Shown here in pieces: positions 16,368-24,287 of a DNA stretch of 32,021 nucleotides. Made by a program: the position numbers and the translations under genes. Source of the stretch: Planctomycetales bacterium (GTDB taxonomy: Bacteria > Planctomycetota > Planctomycetia > Pirellulales > Pirellulaceae); contig JAGQOY010000066.1 of the NCBI GenBank assembly GCA_020427005.1, positions 1 through 32,021 of the forward strand, read 5' to 3'. The notes under the pieces are model-generated. The model was not told where the DNA came from. It worked only from the letters and a program-made list of their open reading frames with translations, and searched no databases. Every line of letters begins with the position of its first letter. Position 1 is the first letter of the stretch.

Positions 16368-16946
16368 ATGAACTTAAGAAAGCAGATTTGGTGCGTGGTG
16401 ATTGGTGTGGCTGCTGTTTGCTCGGCACGTACACCGATGTGGGCTCAAGAAAATGGAAACGAAACCACTAATTCTTATCTCGTAACCTTGATAGAGGCCA
16501 AGCTGAACGACTCCACGGTATTTTTGGATGATCCGCAGCCGACGACTGATCGATTGTGGAAAACAGTACATGATAGCCAGACGTGCCAGTGGGTCGATTA
16601 CCTAAAGTGTCGAGTGCTGCAAGATTGTGAGGCCCAAATGCGGTTTGGGCACAGGACCTCACGACTTCAAGGGATAGTTGAAGGCCCTCGACCCACTCGA
16701 ACCATGGCAGATGTAAGTTTGGGTACTGAAATCCAGATCTTTGTTACAGAGGTAGGTGGCAAGCTACTGGTTACGCTTAAATTCGAGTCCTCGCACATGG
16801 ACAGTGGTCGATCTGACGAATTGCCTCCACCGGAAATGTCAACCAATACGTTTGCTTCAACGGTCAAGGCTGAGCTGAATAAACCTAGGTTGCTTTCCTC
16901 GGGTAATAGTAACGTGTTGCTATTAAATGTTCAGTTGGCCAATTGA
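16368..16946 (+). CDS. Secreted protein of unknown function
   Basis: Protein of 192 residues with a classical signal peptide: MNLRKQIW, a hydrophobic stretch, then a likely cut after PMWA. ATG 16368 is preceded by GGGAG seven bases away. An earlier in-frame start at 16314 is less likely because it would put 18 residues before the signal peptide. The mature part is beta-rich and contains three Cys (DSQTCQWVDYLKCRVLQDC). The segment LGTEIQIFVTEVGGKLLVTLKFESS resembles beta-strand repeats of secretion-type domains, but I cannot assign a family. Probably periplasmic. It lies 151 bases after the transporter, so cotranscription is uncertain. Confidence 0.75.
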   Translation: MNLRKQIWCVVIGVAAVCSARTPMWAQENGNETTNSYLVTLIEAKLNDSTVFLDDPQPTTDRLWKTVHDSQTCQWVDYLKCRVLQDCEAQMRFGHRTSRLQGIVEGPRPTRTMADVSLGTEIQIFVTEVGGKLLVTLKFESSHMDSGRSDELPPPEMSTNTFASTVKAELNKPRLLSSGNSNVLLLNVQLAN

Positions 16947-16983
16947 AACGGCCCGTTTCGATATGCGAGTCTTGGTGGTAGGG

Positions 16984-17460
16984 TCAATCATCGTTCTGCA
17001 GCTCTGCCAAGATGTTCGGACAGGCGGCTTCCAGCATATCTAGAACTTCATTGAAACCCTCATCTCCACCATAGTATGGATCTGGGACCTCGGTTGGCCA
17101 ATCATTACTGAGATATTCGCTGAGCAGTTTGATTTGCGCATGACTGTTTACGAGCATACCGGATAGCGTACGCAGATTCGTGCTATCCATAGCGATTATC
17201 AGATCAAATTCGTCACCGTCACGACGCGAAACCATCCGAGAACGGCTCGTCAGATCGTAGCCTCGTTTTTCGGCTGCTTGCCGCATGCGTTTGTCGGCTG
17301 GTTCACCAATATGGTAGCTACTGGTGCCGGCTGAATCGATGTGAATCTGATTGCCTAATCCCCTTTGGTTTACGAGATGCTGCATGACACCTTCGGCCGC
17401 AGGGCTACGACAAATATTTCCCAAGCAAACAAATAGCAACCTTTTAACGGCTTTAGACAC
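16984..17460 (-). CDS. Low-molecular-weight protein-tyrosine phosphatase
   Basis: LMW-PTP/Wzb-like phosphatase, 158 residues. The P-loop CLGNICRS is at 12-19, with nucleophile Cys12 and Arg18. The general-acid aspartate is Asp127 in DPYYGG. The length and the start KRLLFVCLGNICRSPAAEG are standard. It removes phosphate from protein tyrosine, in bacteria often from exopolysaccharide tyrosine kinases; no such kinase is nearby. Translation starts at GTG. The 3' end faces the end of the secreted unknown gene, 37 bases away. Confidence 0.93.
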   Translation of the reverse strand: MSKAVKRLLFVCLGNICRSPAAEGVMQHLVNQRGLGNQIHIDSAGTSSYHIGEPADKRMRQAAEKRGYDLTSRSRMVSRRDGDEFDLIIAMDSTNLRTLSGMLVNSHAQIKLLSEYLSNDWPTEVPDPYYGGDEGFNEVLDMLEAACPNILAELQNDD

Positions 17461-17826
17461 GGTGATGGGTCCTTATTCGGAATCTACTGGGGACCGAAAC
17501 GTAAGTACGGGACTGATTGAAATAGTTTCCATCAGACTTGTCGTTGACCCCCGCGCTGAAGCGCAGGTTGTGATGTTTCCCAGACTATCAGCAACGTAGC
17601 ATTGACCGTATCGCAAAATTCCACTTTCGAAAGCGTTAGCGAAAAGATCGCTAACTTGTTGATGTGCGAAAAATGTGCGGCTGCGATTCTACAACTTACA
17701 GCAAACTACTGGTATGGTGCTGGCCAATAATAGTCCCACCTTGAGTTGGGGAGACAGTTGATAGACAATCGGAAAGGCTGTTCGTAGACTACTACTTTGA
17801 CAACTACCTATTTCCATTGCTTACTT
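17461..17826. other. Divergent gap, no gene seen
   Basis: About 365 bases between the phosphatase (minus) and the cyclotransferase (plus). No convincing ORF. It contains the 8-bp hairpin GTTAGCGA/TCGCTAAC (17635-17655) and the 13-mer GAAAGCGTTAGCG (17629-17641), which also occurs at the end of yidC. Promoters for both genes should lie here but none is clear. Confidence 0.5.
17635..17655. repeat. 8-bp hairpin GTTAGCGA/TCGCTAAC
   Basis: GTTAGCGA (17635-17642) and TCGCTAAC (17648-17655) pair perfectly around AAAGA. No T-run follows on the plus strand. It may be a regulatory dyad or part of a dispersed repeat. Confidence 0.5.
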
Positions 17827-18639
17827 ATGGGCAAACCGATGTTGAAACTGTTGTGTTTGCTACTGTTGCCGGCCTCAGCCCTAGTTGCCGTATTGTGTTG
17901 GTTGCCGAATTGGTCTTCGGTTGGTAAGGCGGTTCCAATCGAGACTGTCGAAATAGTTCAGACTTATCCTCACGATAGTCAGGCGTTTACGCAGGGATTG
18001 GTCGTTGATCAGGGAAAACTTTACGAGGGTACCGGGCAATATGGCCATTCTTCGTTGCGCATCGTGGACCTAGTTACGGGGCGTGTGGAACTCATGACGC
18101 CTCTCGAGCAACGTTTTTTTGGCGAAGGAATTGCCGTGCTTGAGGGCAAAATCTATCAGCTAACGTGGAAAGAACGAAACTGTATTGTCTATGATCAAGC
18201 CACACTTAAGCCACTTAATTCCTTCAATTATTCAGGAGAAGGTTGGGGGTTGACCCACGATGGTCGCCATCTGTTTATGAGTGATGGATCGTCAACGATT
18301 CGCGTACTTGATCCAAACACATTTCGAACCATCCGCAAATTTCGCGTAAAGCAGGGCGCACGAAGCATCGATCGACTGAATGAGTTGGAATTCATTCAGG
18401 GCGAGATTTTTGCCAACGTGTGGCAGACCGACCAAATTGTTAGATTTTCGCCCGAAGATGGTACGGTGCTTGGGTGGCTGGATTTGAGCAATCTCTATCC
18501 ATTGAACCAGCGTGCAAGTGATCAAGCGGTGCTAAACGGTATTGCCTACGATGATAAGAACAATCGGTTGTTCGTCACAGGTAAGAATTGGCCAAACTTA
18601 TTTGAGGTCAAGATCGTTTCTGTCCCAACCATTCGGTAG
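17827..18639 (+). CDS. Glutaminyl-peptide cyclotransferase
   Basis: Plant/bacterial-type glutamine cyclotransferase, a five-bladed beta-propeller that converts N-terminal Gln to pyroglutamate; 270 residues. Signature segments are TYPHDSQAFTQGLVVDQG, LYEGTGQYGHSSLR, EGIAVLEGKIYQLTWKE, YSGEGWGLTHDG, LNELEFIQGEIFANVW and NGIAYDDKNNRLFVTGK. A hydrophobic N-terminal segment (LLCLLLLPASALVAVLCWL) works as a signal peptide or anchor, so the enzyme acts outside the cytoplasm. I choose ATG 17827; ATG 17839 is equally possible and a TTG at 17797 less so. Confidence 0.93.
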   Translation: MGKPMLKLLCLLLLPASALVAVLCWLPNWSSVGKAVPIETVEIVQTYPHDSQAFTQGLVVDQGKLYEGTGQYGHSSLRIVDLVTGRVELMTPLEQRFFGEGIAVLEGKIYQLTWKERNCIVYDQATLKPLNSFNYSGEGWGLTHDGRHLFMSDGSSTIRVLDPNTFRTIRKFRVKQGARSIDRLNELEFIQGEIFANVWQTDQIVRFSPEDGTVLGWLDLSNLYPLNQRASDQAVLNGIAYDDKNNRLFVTGKNWPNLFEVKIVSVPTIR

Positions 18640-18685
18640 TTCACTGGCCGTAGATCGAGAATTGCGTTTCTGGCCTTTTCTAGGA

Positions 18686-18701
18686 GTGTCAGTTGTGACA
18701 C
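18686..18701. terminator. Hairpin between convergent genes
   Basis: GTGTCA and TGACAC form a 6-bp stem around GTTG, 47 bases after the cyclotransferase stop. There is no immediate T-run on the plus strand. Possibly a terminator for the convergent pair. Confidence 0.35.
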
Positions 18702-18720
18702 GTTGATGGCCTTCCTATTC

Positions 18721-18782
18721 TTCATTGTGCAATCATTGTTCAACCATTTTTTATTGAGCACCATTTTTCATTGAGCAATCAT
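18721..18782. repeat. Short AT-rich tandem repeat
   Basis: Two adjacent 17-base units, ACCATTTTTTATTGAGC (18743-18759) and ACCATTTTTCATTGAGC (18760-18776), differ at one base. A related copy TTCATTGTGCAATCAT (18721-18736) matches 18767-18782 at 15 of 16 bases. The array fills the gap before the queG stop. Confidence 0.7.
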
Positions 18783-18784
18783 CG

Positions 18785-19858
18785 CTAGGCCCCAGGGGGA
18801 TCATCATTTGAGGTGATAGACGATGTCAGTCTAGCGACAGCCCATGCGGCGGCAGAACAGATGAGGGTATCGTCGTCCTCGACCAATCGCGTAAGTTGCG
18901 GCAAAGCAGCTCTTTCCATCCGTTGTACGAGCAAAAGGATTGCATTGCGAATAAGACCCGAGCGTCGTGTTCGCCACAACGCGGTGTGACGAAATCGCTC
19001 CTTAAACTCTTGCTCTGTCCAATTGATTGCCTCAAGGGGATCGATTGTAGTTAACTCATGTGATTCCTCCCTAGAAGCCGGATGCAGACGGTTCCGTCGT
19101 CGATTCCAGGGACATACTTCTTGGCAAATGTCGCAACCAAAAATCCAGTCATTCAGGTTCTCCCTCAGTTCTTCTGAGATTTGCCCTCGATGTTCAATTG
19201 TCAAGTAGCTGATACATCGCCTAGCATCCAAAACAAATGGTTCAACAATAGCCTCTGTGGGGCAAGCATCTATGCATGCGCGACAGCTACCGCAATGTGA
19301 AAATTCAAATGCGGCATCAGGGCAAAAAATCAGGTCTGTTAATATGGCCGCCAGGAAGAAGTAGCTACCCCATTCCGGATTTATGAGGAGAGTGTTCTTC
19401 CCAATCCAGCCTAGTCCGGCCAACTGTGCCAAGTTTCGTTCGAGTAATGGAGCTGTATCTACAACGCCACGCACACGGGCTAGCGGATAGGCTCTAAGAA
19501 TGAACTCGCGCAGTTCCCGCAATTCGGCATGAATCTTGTCGTGATAGTCTCCCTCTGGCCAAGCGTAACGTGCAACTTTGGACTTGCCTTGAGTTGGCGA
19601 AGCGGTGGATGCAGGATAGGGACTTGCCAACATCAATAGGCTTTGACATCCGTCCAGAATGCTAGAGGGATGTTTGTAAGCGTCCAGTCGGCGCTCAATA
19701 TACGGCAGTCCTTCACCAAATCCTTGAGCTAGCCAATTTGCCAAATGAGCATAGTGGGGCGGTTGTGCCGCAGGCGTGATACCGACAAGCGTAAACCCCA
19801 ATTCCTTCGCCCGTTGCTTTAGGCTGTCGGCAAAGGCAGGATGGACTTCAATGGTCAT
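18785..19858 (-). CDS. queG: Epoxyqueuosine reductase QueG
   Basis: Cobalamin- and iron-sulfur-dependent enzyme making queuosine from epoxyqueuosine in tRNA wobble positions; 357 residues, cytoplasmic. The catalytic Asp134 lies in VVDTAPLLERNLAQLAGLGW. The first [4Fe-4S] set is CGSCRACIDACP (Cys189, 192, 195, 199); RRCISYL (Cys215) and GCDICQEVCPWN (Cys242, 245, 249) supply the second. The C-terminal part looks like a HEAT-like segment, as in the long QueG form. The start is ATG. No other queuosine gene is in the window. Confidence 0.96.
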   Translation of the reverse strand: MTIEVHPAFADSLKQRAKELGFTLVGITPAAQPPHYAHLANWLAQGFGEGLPYIERRLDAYKHPSSILDGCQSLLMLASPYPASTASPTQGKSKVARYAWPEGDYHDKIHAELRELREFILRAYPLARVRGVVDTAPLLERNLAQLAGLGWIGKNTLLINPEWGSYFFLAAILTDLIFCPDAAFEFSHCGSCRACIDACPTEAIVEPFVLDARRCISYLTIEHRGQISEELRENLNDWIFGCDICQEVCPWNRRRNRLHPASREESHELTTIDPLEAINWTEQEFKERFRHTALWRTRRSGLIRNAILLLVQRMERAALPQLTRLVEDDDTLICSAAAWAVARLTSSITSNDDPPGA

Positions 19859-20101
19859 GTCGTGAGTATGATTTTAAGGCGAACTGGAGGGCCCATGACT
19901 ACTATTAGCAAACGTGGCAGCTTGGGACGAAAAGCAGGGATACAATCGTAATAATCGTCATAGCTATCAATCTAAAGCGATAAGTATTGACCTCATTTGA
20001 AGTTCGACTAGCGTAAAGAAAGTGTGGTCAATCATCGTTTCGCCGAAACGCCCTTTGGCGCTGCTGCACTGCAACTTGAGTTTCATCATAGGATTAACGA
20101 C

Positions 20102-20512
20102 ATGCAACGCTACTTAGCTTCACTTTTCTTGCTTCTTGCGTCAGCGGTACCAGCCGTCGCACAATGTGATGCATGGAGCATGGCATACCTGTATGGTTAC
20201 CGCGGATTCAATTTCAGCGCCCCCGCGTATGGACCGACTCCGCCGTATTTTGCGCTGCATCCTCCAGTGTATTACGGGGCTCGCTATACTCGCCCCTATG
20301 GAGTCAGTCCCTATGCGGCTTGGCCACAATTGCAGGCTAATCCAAGTTACGCTCCACGCCCAGCCGTGGATCAAACGCGGCTTCTGGCAAATCCTTATTG
20401 TTCGACCGAAGGAAATGTCGTGCCGAGTTCAGGACCAGCAAATTCGGGTCCACTTGTTATCAACAATCCGTATTACAACCAAACGCGTCATACTGCACTT
20501 AAGATTGACTAG
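20102..20512 (+). CDS. Small secreted Tyr/Pro-rich protein
   Basis: Protein of 136 residues with a signal peptide (MQRYLASLFLLLASAVPAVA, cut before QCDA). The mature part is rich in Tyr, Pro, Gly and Ala: YGYRGFNFSAPAYGPTPPYF, then ALHPPVYYGARY and RPYGVSPYA. This resembles a small family of secreted proteins that I recall from Pirellulaceae genomes. Function is unknown; such composition suggests a cell-surface or matrix protein. I choose ATG 20102; an in-frame GTG at 20024 would bury the signal peptide. It is transcribed divergently from queG. Confidence 0.78.
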   Translation: MQRYLASLFLLLASAVPAVAQCDAWSMAYLYGYRGFNFSAPAYGPTPPYFALHPPVYYGARYTRPYGVSPYAAWPQLQANPSYAPRPAVDQTRLLANPYCSTEGNVVPSSGPANSGPLVINNPYYNQTRHTALKID

Positions 20513-20542
20513 CAGGCTGCTGAAAAAGTAACCCGCAGCATA

Positions 20543-20570
20543 AGCGAGGGAACGTGCCCAACCCCTCGCT
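20543..20570. repeat. Hairpin AGCGAGGG/CCCTCGCT between convergent genes
   Basis: Perfect 8-bp arms AGCGAGGG (20543-20550) and CCCTCGCT (20563-20570) with a 12-base loop, in the gap between the small secreted protein and xseA. The sequence around it (CCCGCAGCATAAGCGAGGGAA) resembles a repeat I have seen in other planctomycete intergenic regions; that is recollection, not a search result. It may also serve as a terminator. Confidence 0.5.
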
Positions 20571-20614
20571 GAGCCTTGGATTCTGGGCGTCCTGACGACT
20601 AGCCGATTGGATGC

Positions 20615-21892
20615 CTATTTTTTTGTTTCGGATTCGAGGCTGATTTGCTCAATTCTGCTTATGGCTTGCCCGCCTCCAACGATTGTTTGAATCAGTTGGC
20701 CAGTATAAAAGTCAGAAGCTTGCCGAATGGTTTCTCCAGACTCGTAGTTTTGAGTGACACTATATCCTCGATGAAGGACACTGAGAGGTGAAAGTGCCTC
20801 GACGGCTCTTGCCAGGCCCGCCAATCGTTCACGGCGATGCTTCCATTGAGTCCAGGCAAGGCTCCGGGATCGTAATTCCAAATCGTCAAGCTTCTGGCGT
20901 CGTTGCTTGTGAAGTTCGTGCGGGCGTCCAAGGATACTCAGTTGCGCCAGGTCCTGGATGCGTCTACGCAAATGTGTGACACGCGTGCGTAATAGGGAGT
21001 CCAGACGTGCGCGAGTTTGAAGCAACTCACGGCGCAGTTCGGTTCGATCTGGAAAGATCACTTGAGCGGCGTGCGTAGGGGTTAAGGCACGGCAATCGGC
21101 GGCCATATCGGCGAGAGTAACGTCTATTTCGTGGCCAACTGCAGAGACGGTGGGCAACTTACAGTGAGCCAACGCACGCACAACTTTTTCTTCGTTGAAA
21201 CACCAGAGATCCTCTTGACTACCACCACCTCTTCCGACGACCAATACATCTAGACGAGGTCGCAAGCGTTGGGCCAGCTGAATTCCATGTGCGATTTCTT
21301 GTGCGGCAGATTCGCCTTGCACGCGTGCGGGAATAACAATTAGCCTAAAGTGATTCCAACGACTAGTGGCAGCTTCTATAAAGTCATGAATAGCTGCTCC
21401 GCTGGGGCTAGTTACAAAACCAATACGAGTTGGAAAGCGAGGTAGCGTTTTCTTTCGACCGCTATCAAAGAGTCCTTCAGCTTGCAACTTTTGATGTAAT
21501 TGTTGGAAAGCTATTTGCAGTGCGCCCATCCCTTTGGGCTGCAACTGGTCTATCACCAACTGGTACGTGCCACGAGGGGGATAAACTTCTACATTTCCAC
21601 TCACGACCAATGCTTGGCCGTCAGCGAGCTTAAAACGTAGGCGTGACGCAACCGAGCGCCAGACGACAGCACGAATTTGGCTGTTTTCGTCTTTGAGGGA
21701 GAAGTACAAATGTCCACTAGACGGTCGGCTAAGATCGGTTACCTCTCCTTCAACCCAAACTTTAGGTACAGCTTCTTGCACAATGTTCTTCACGTACCAG
21801 TTCAGTTGGTCCACGCTGAGAGGAACATCGGGGGAGTGTCCGCGAGCCTCGTATCGATCGGAATCCCAGTGAGTCGTTTTGCCGTGAATCAT
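20615..21892 (-). CDS. xseA: Exodeoxyribonuclease VII large subunit XseA
   Basis: Large subunit of ExoVII, which degrades single-stranded DNA in repair; 425 residues. The N-terminal OB-fold contains VWVEGEVTDLSRPSSGHLYF and SLKDENSQIRAVVW. The catalytic domain has PRFPTRIGFVTSPSGAAIHD, VVGRGGGSQEDLWCFNEE and the conserved VSAVGHEIDVTLADMAADCR. A coiled C-terminal part follows, with the final HRGYSVTQN. Normal length. It is the last gene of the minus-strand block, 81 bases after the acyltransferase. The small subunit gene xseB, often adjacent, is not visible after it. Confidence 0.96.
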   Translation of the reverse strand: MIHGKTTHWDSDRYEARGHSPDVPLSVDQLNWYVKNIVQEAVPKVWVEGEVTDLSRPSSGHLYFSLKDENSQIRAVVWRSVASRLRFKLADGQALVVSGNVEVYPPRGTYQLVIDQLQPKGMGALQIAFQQLHQKLQAEGLFDSGRKKTLPRFPTRIGFVTSPSGAAIHDFIEAATSRWNHFRLIVIPARVQGESAAQEIAHGIQLAQRLRPRLDVLVVGRGGGSQEDLWCFNEEKVVRALAHCKLPTVSAVGHEIDVTLADMAADCRALTPTHAAQVIFPDRTELRRELLQTRARLDSLLRTRVTHLRRRIQDLAQLSILGRPHELHKQRRQKLDDLELRSRSLAWTQWKHRRERLAGLARAVEALSPLSVLHRGYSVTQNYESGETIRQASDFYTGQLIQTIVGGGQAISRIEQISLESETKK

Positions 21893-21973
21893 AGAGGCTC
21901 AGTTTCGGGATGCTTGATGTGCCATTTAGCCTACAGGCATTCAGCTAAATACAGTTTTGGTAACGCTAACGAA

Positions 21974-22816
21974 CTAGCTCGCGTTTCGATATTTTGGCAA
22001 CGGCGAGGTTGAGGGGCCTTGGTCTAAATCGCCGCAAAAGGAGTTTCTTTGCTGTCGGACAGTGGGCTTTGACGGCTGGCTCGTAAATACATGCGAGGGA
22101 TCGATCCGAAGTTTGCCAGCTGCCCAATTTTCAGCTAGATCAGACATTTGCAGTAGCACTTGTTCAACCCTTGCCCGATGGGCTTCAATTTCGTTGCGGT
22201 CCAAGTCAGGTGGCACATGCAACTCCGGGCTGAGCACTAGACGCCCCCTACTTCCCAGGCGTGGAATGGCGAATTGGTCCCAGGCACGCCGAATTCGCCA
22301 AGGTCGATCGTAACCAATGCCGACGGCAATTATCGGGAGTTGTAATTTACTTGCGAGATAAATGCAGCCTTGCGCAACCTTGCGACGAGGGCCCCGTGGG
22401 CCATCTGGAGTAATCGAGATATTTCGAGCCGTACATCCAGAAACTAAGTTCTTAAGTGCAGCAGTGCCCCCTCGATTGCTTGAGCCGCGGACCACATTGA
22501 AACGCGCAAAGGACGCCAAATTGCCGAGTAACTCCGCATCCTGATGTTGGCTGACAAGTATGGTAATGTTGCAGCCTTGCCGCATGGCGATAGGCAGCGG
22601 AATGTATTCATGCCAGAGAATATAAATGGCTGGCTGGTCTGTTGGTCGATAGGCGGGATCGCTGTCTCGATCATAGTAGGCGATACGGAAATTGAGTGAT
22701 GAATACCACGCTAGAATTATTCGATAGATTAGAAATGCCCCTGCTCGCCAAACAAAACTGGGGACTCTAAGTCGCTTAAATGATTTGAAAAAAAGTTTAC
22801 TGCGCATCCCTACCAT
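21974..22816 (-). CDS. DUF374-type lysophospholipid acyltransferase-like protein
   Basis: Protein of 280 residues related to the DUF374/LPLAT acyltransferase group. An N-terminal hydrophobic segment (about 20-40) is followed by ILWHEYIPLP (His69), FNVVRGSSNRGG, and ITPDGPRGPRRKVAQG, which are the recognisable motifs of this group. It is likely a membrane-associated acyl transferase for phospholipid or lipid A-like molecules; the substrate is unknown. The start overlaps the dapF stop by seven bases (ATG 22816), and a second ATG three codons later (22807) is equally plausible, so translation is probably coupled to dapF. The last 40 residues are polar and unconserved. Confidence 0.87.
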   Translation of the reverse strand: MVGMRSKLFFKSFKRLRVPSFVWRAGAFLIYRIILAWYSSLNFRIAYYDRDSDPAYRPTDQPAIYILWHEYIPLPIAMRQGCNITILVSQHQDAELLGNLASFARFNVVRGSSNRGGTAALKNLVSGCTARNISITPDGPRGPRRKVAQGCIYLASKLQLPIIAVGIGYDRPWRIRRAWDQFAIPRLGSRGRLVLSPELHVPPDLDRNEIEAHRARVEQVLLQMSDLAENWAAGKLRIDPSHVFTSQPSKPTVRQQRNSFCGDLDQGPSTSPLPKYRNAS

Positions 22817-23643
22817 TCACCGTGAAAAACTTCCGTGGCTCCACCGGTCATGAAAACGTGTTCCGAGGTTGCATCCCAGCGGAGCCGCAAGTCGCCTCCC
22901 CGAAGGTGAATCAAAACGCTTCGCTCACAGATACCTGTTAGTACGCCCGCAACGCTGACTGCGCTGGCTCCCGTTCCGCAGGCCCAGGTCTCTCCAGAAC
23001 CGCGTTCCCAAGTTCGTTGTCTTAATTCCGTTGGACTCACGATTTCTACGAACTCAACGTTAGTTCGCCTAGGGAATCGGGGGTCGTTTTCGATCAATGG
23101 ACCGTATTTTAGCACAAGCTCGTCGGTGGCTGAGGGTACAAATATGACGCAATGTGGATTGCCCATGGAAACACAGGTAATGACGAATTCTCGGTCACCA
23201 AATGTCTCGGCGCGATTGATGATGGCATCTCCGTCGCCTATTGAGGTGGGGATTTGAGCCGGCTGAGTGCGTGGAATTCCCATATCTACAGTAACCTGCG
23301 ACACGAGGCCCCCAACAACTTCCAGTTCCAATTCAAGAATGCCAGCACCCGTCTCGATCTGAAGATTGGGCTGGCGGCAGATACCGTGATCGTAAACGTA
23401 CTTGGCAACACAGCGGATTCCATTGCCGCACATTTCCGATTCGCTACCATCTGCATTGAACATTCGCATGCGGGCAGCCGCCCTATCGGATGGCTCAATC
23501 AGAATCAATCCGTCACCACCAACCCCAAAGCGACGATCGGAGATTTTCGTCGCTAGTTCGCTGGCTGGCTCCGGTAATTGTTCCTGAAAACAATTGACAT
23601 ACACATAATCATTGCCGGCCCCGTGCATCTTGGTGAACTTCAT
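22810..23643 (-). CDS. dapF: Diaminopimelate epimerase DapF
   Basis: Converts LL- to meso-diaminopimelate for lysine and peptidoglycan; 277 residues, cytoplasmic. The two catalytic cysteines are Cys72 in ADGSESEMCGNGIRC and Cys222 in ETWACGTGASAVS. The N-terminus MKFTKMHGAGNDYVY and FGVGGDGLI are diagnostic. Length is normal. Start is ATG. Its presence fits a DAP-type peptidoglycan or lysine pathway. It overlaps the following acyltransferase gene by seven bases. Confidence 0.97.
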   Translation of the reverse strand: MKFTKMHGAGNDYVYVNCFQEQLPEPASELATKISDRRFGVGGDGLILIEPSDRAAARMRMFNADGSESEMCGNGIRCVAKYVYDHGICRQPNLQIETGAGILELELEVVGGLVSQVTVDMGIPRTQPAQIPTSIGDGDAIINRAETFGDREFVITCVSMGNPHCVIFVPSATDELVLKYGPLIENDPRFPRRTNVEFVEIVSPTELRQRTWERGSGETWACGTGASAVSVAGVLTGICERSVLIHLRGGDLRLRWDATSEHVFMTGGATEVFHGEW

Positions 23644-23865
23644 GTGGAATCAATTCGTCGAGTGTTTGGTGTTGCAATAAGATTTTTGCTGGGAGTTGGG
23701 AGCTTTTTGGTTCATCATCATTATAGTGTCATTGCATTGGACGCCAGACGGTCCGCCACATTCTGTATTGAGGTAGTTCTGTTAGCCGAGAAATATCACG
23801 AGGATTTGACCTGTGTTCCCATTTTAGACCTAGTCGATGACTTAGTGGAGGCAGTTGTTTATCTG

Positions 23866-24171
23866 CTAAACAATGATGTCTAAGTGTTCTGACAATTCGT
23901 TTGACTTTACGTGCGGCGTTTCGTCGGCAGTTTGATTCTCCGTTTCCTGTTGGGCGGAATCACGTCGCACATGCTCGCCCAGTCCGTCGCCCTGCCCTTG
24001 GGCATCTCTTTCGTTGTCCGATGCCTCCGCATGTTCAACGAGCTTCGCATTCGCGCTGGATCCGGCCGCAGTGCCGGTTGTGGCCCCGCTGGCCTCGCGG
24101 TCTTTACTGGAGGCTTGGGAGGCTACTGCGCCCACTTGAGCAGCGACTGACGACGTTGGAGGAATTCTCAT
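23866..24171 (-). CDS. Small Ser/Ala/Gln-rich hypothetical protein
   Basis: Protein of 101 residues, hydrophilic and probably disordered, rich in Ser, Ala, Glu and Gln. It begins MRIPPTSSVAAQVGAV, has NERDAQGQGDGLG in the middle and ends LSEHLDIIV. I recall similar small planctomycete proteins with an MRIPP-type start, a central DRDADGR-like motif and an L-D-hydrophobic end, but this is memory only. I choose ATG 24171, preceded by GGAG seven bases away, over an ATG 48 bases earlier. No membrane segment or enzyme motif. It lies between the AsmA-like gene and dapF on the same strand. Confidence 0.6.
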   Translation of the reverse strand: MRIPPTSSVAAQVGAVASQASSKDREASGATTGTAAGSSANAKLVEHAEASDNERDAQGQGDGLGEHVRRDSAQQETENQTADETPHVKSNELSEHLDIIV

Positions 24172-24287
24172 TTGCGATCTCCAATGGTTAATCTTCGATC
24201 TACTCGAAACTACCGGCAAGCGACGGAGGGAATGAGCCGGCAGTTGGGGAGAAAGGGACGGGAATCTGCAAATACCAATTGTCTGTA

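Noticed and set aside
23578..23883. A 101-residue plus-strand ORF overlapping the start of dapF
   Set aside because: It has no recognisable motif, overlaps dapF on the opposite strand and lacks a clear ribosome binding site. The bases 23644-23865 remain without an assigned gene. A short minus-strand frame there also has no support.
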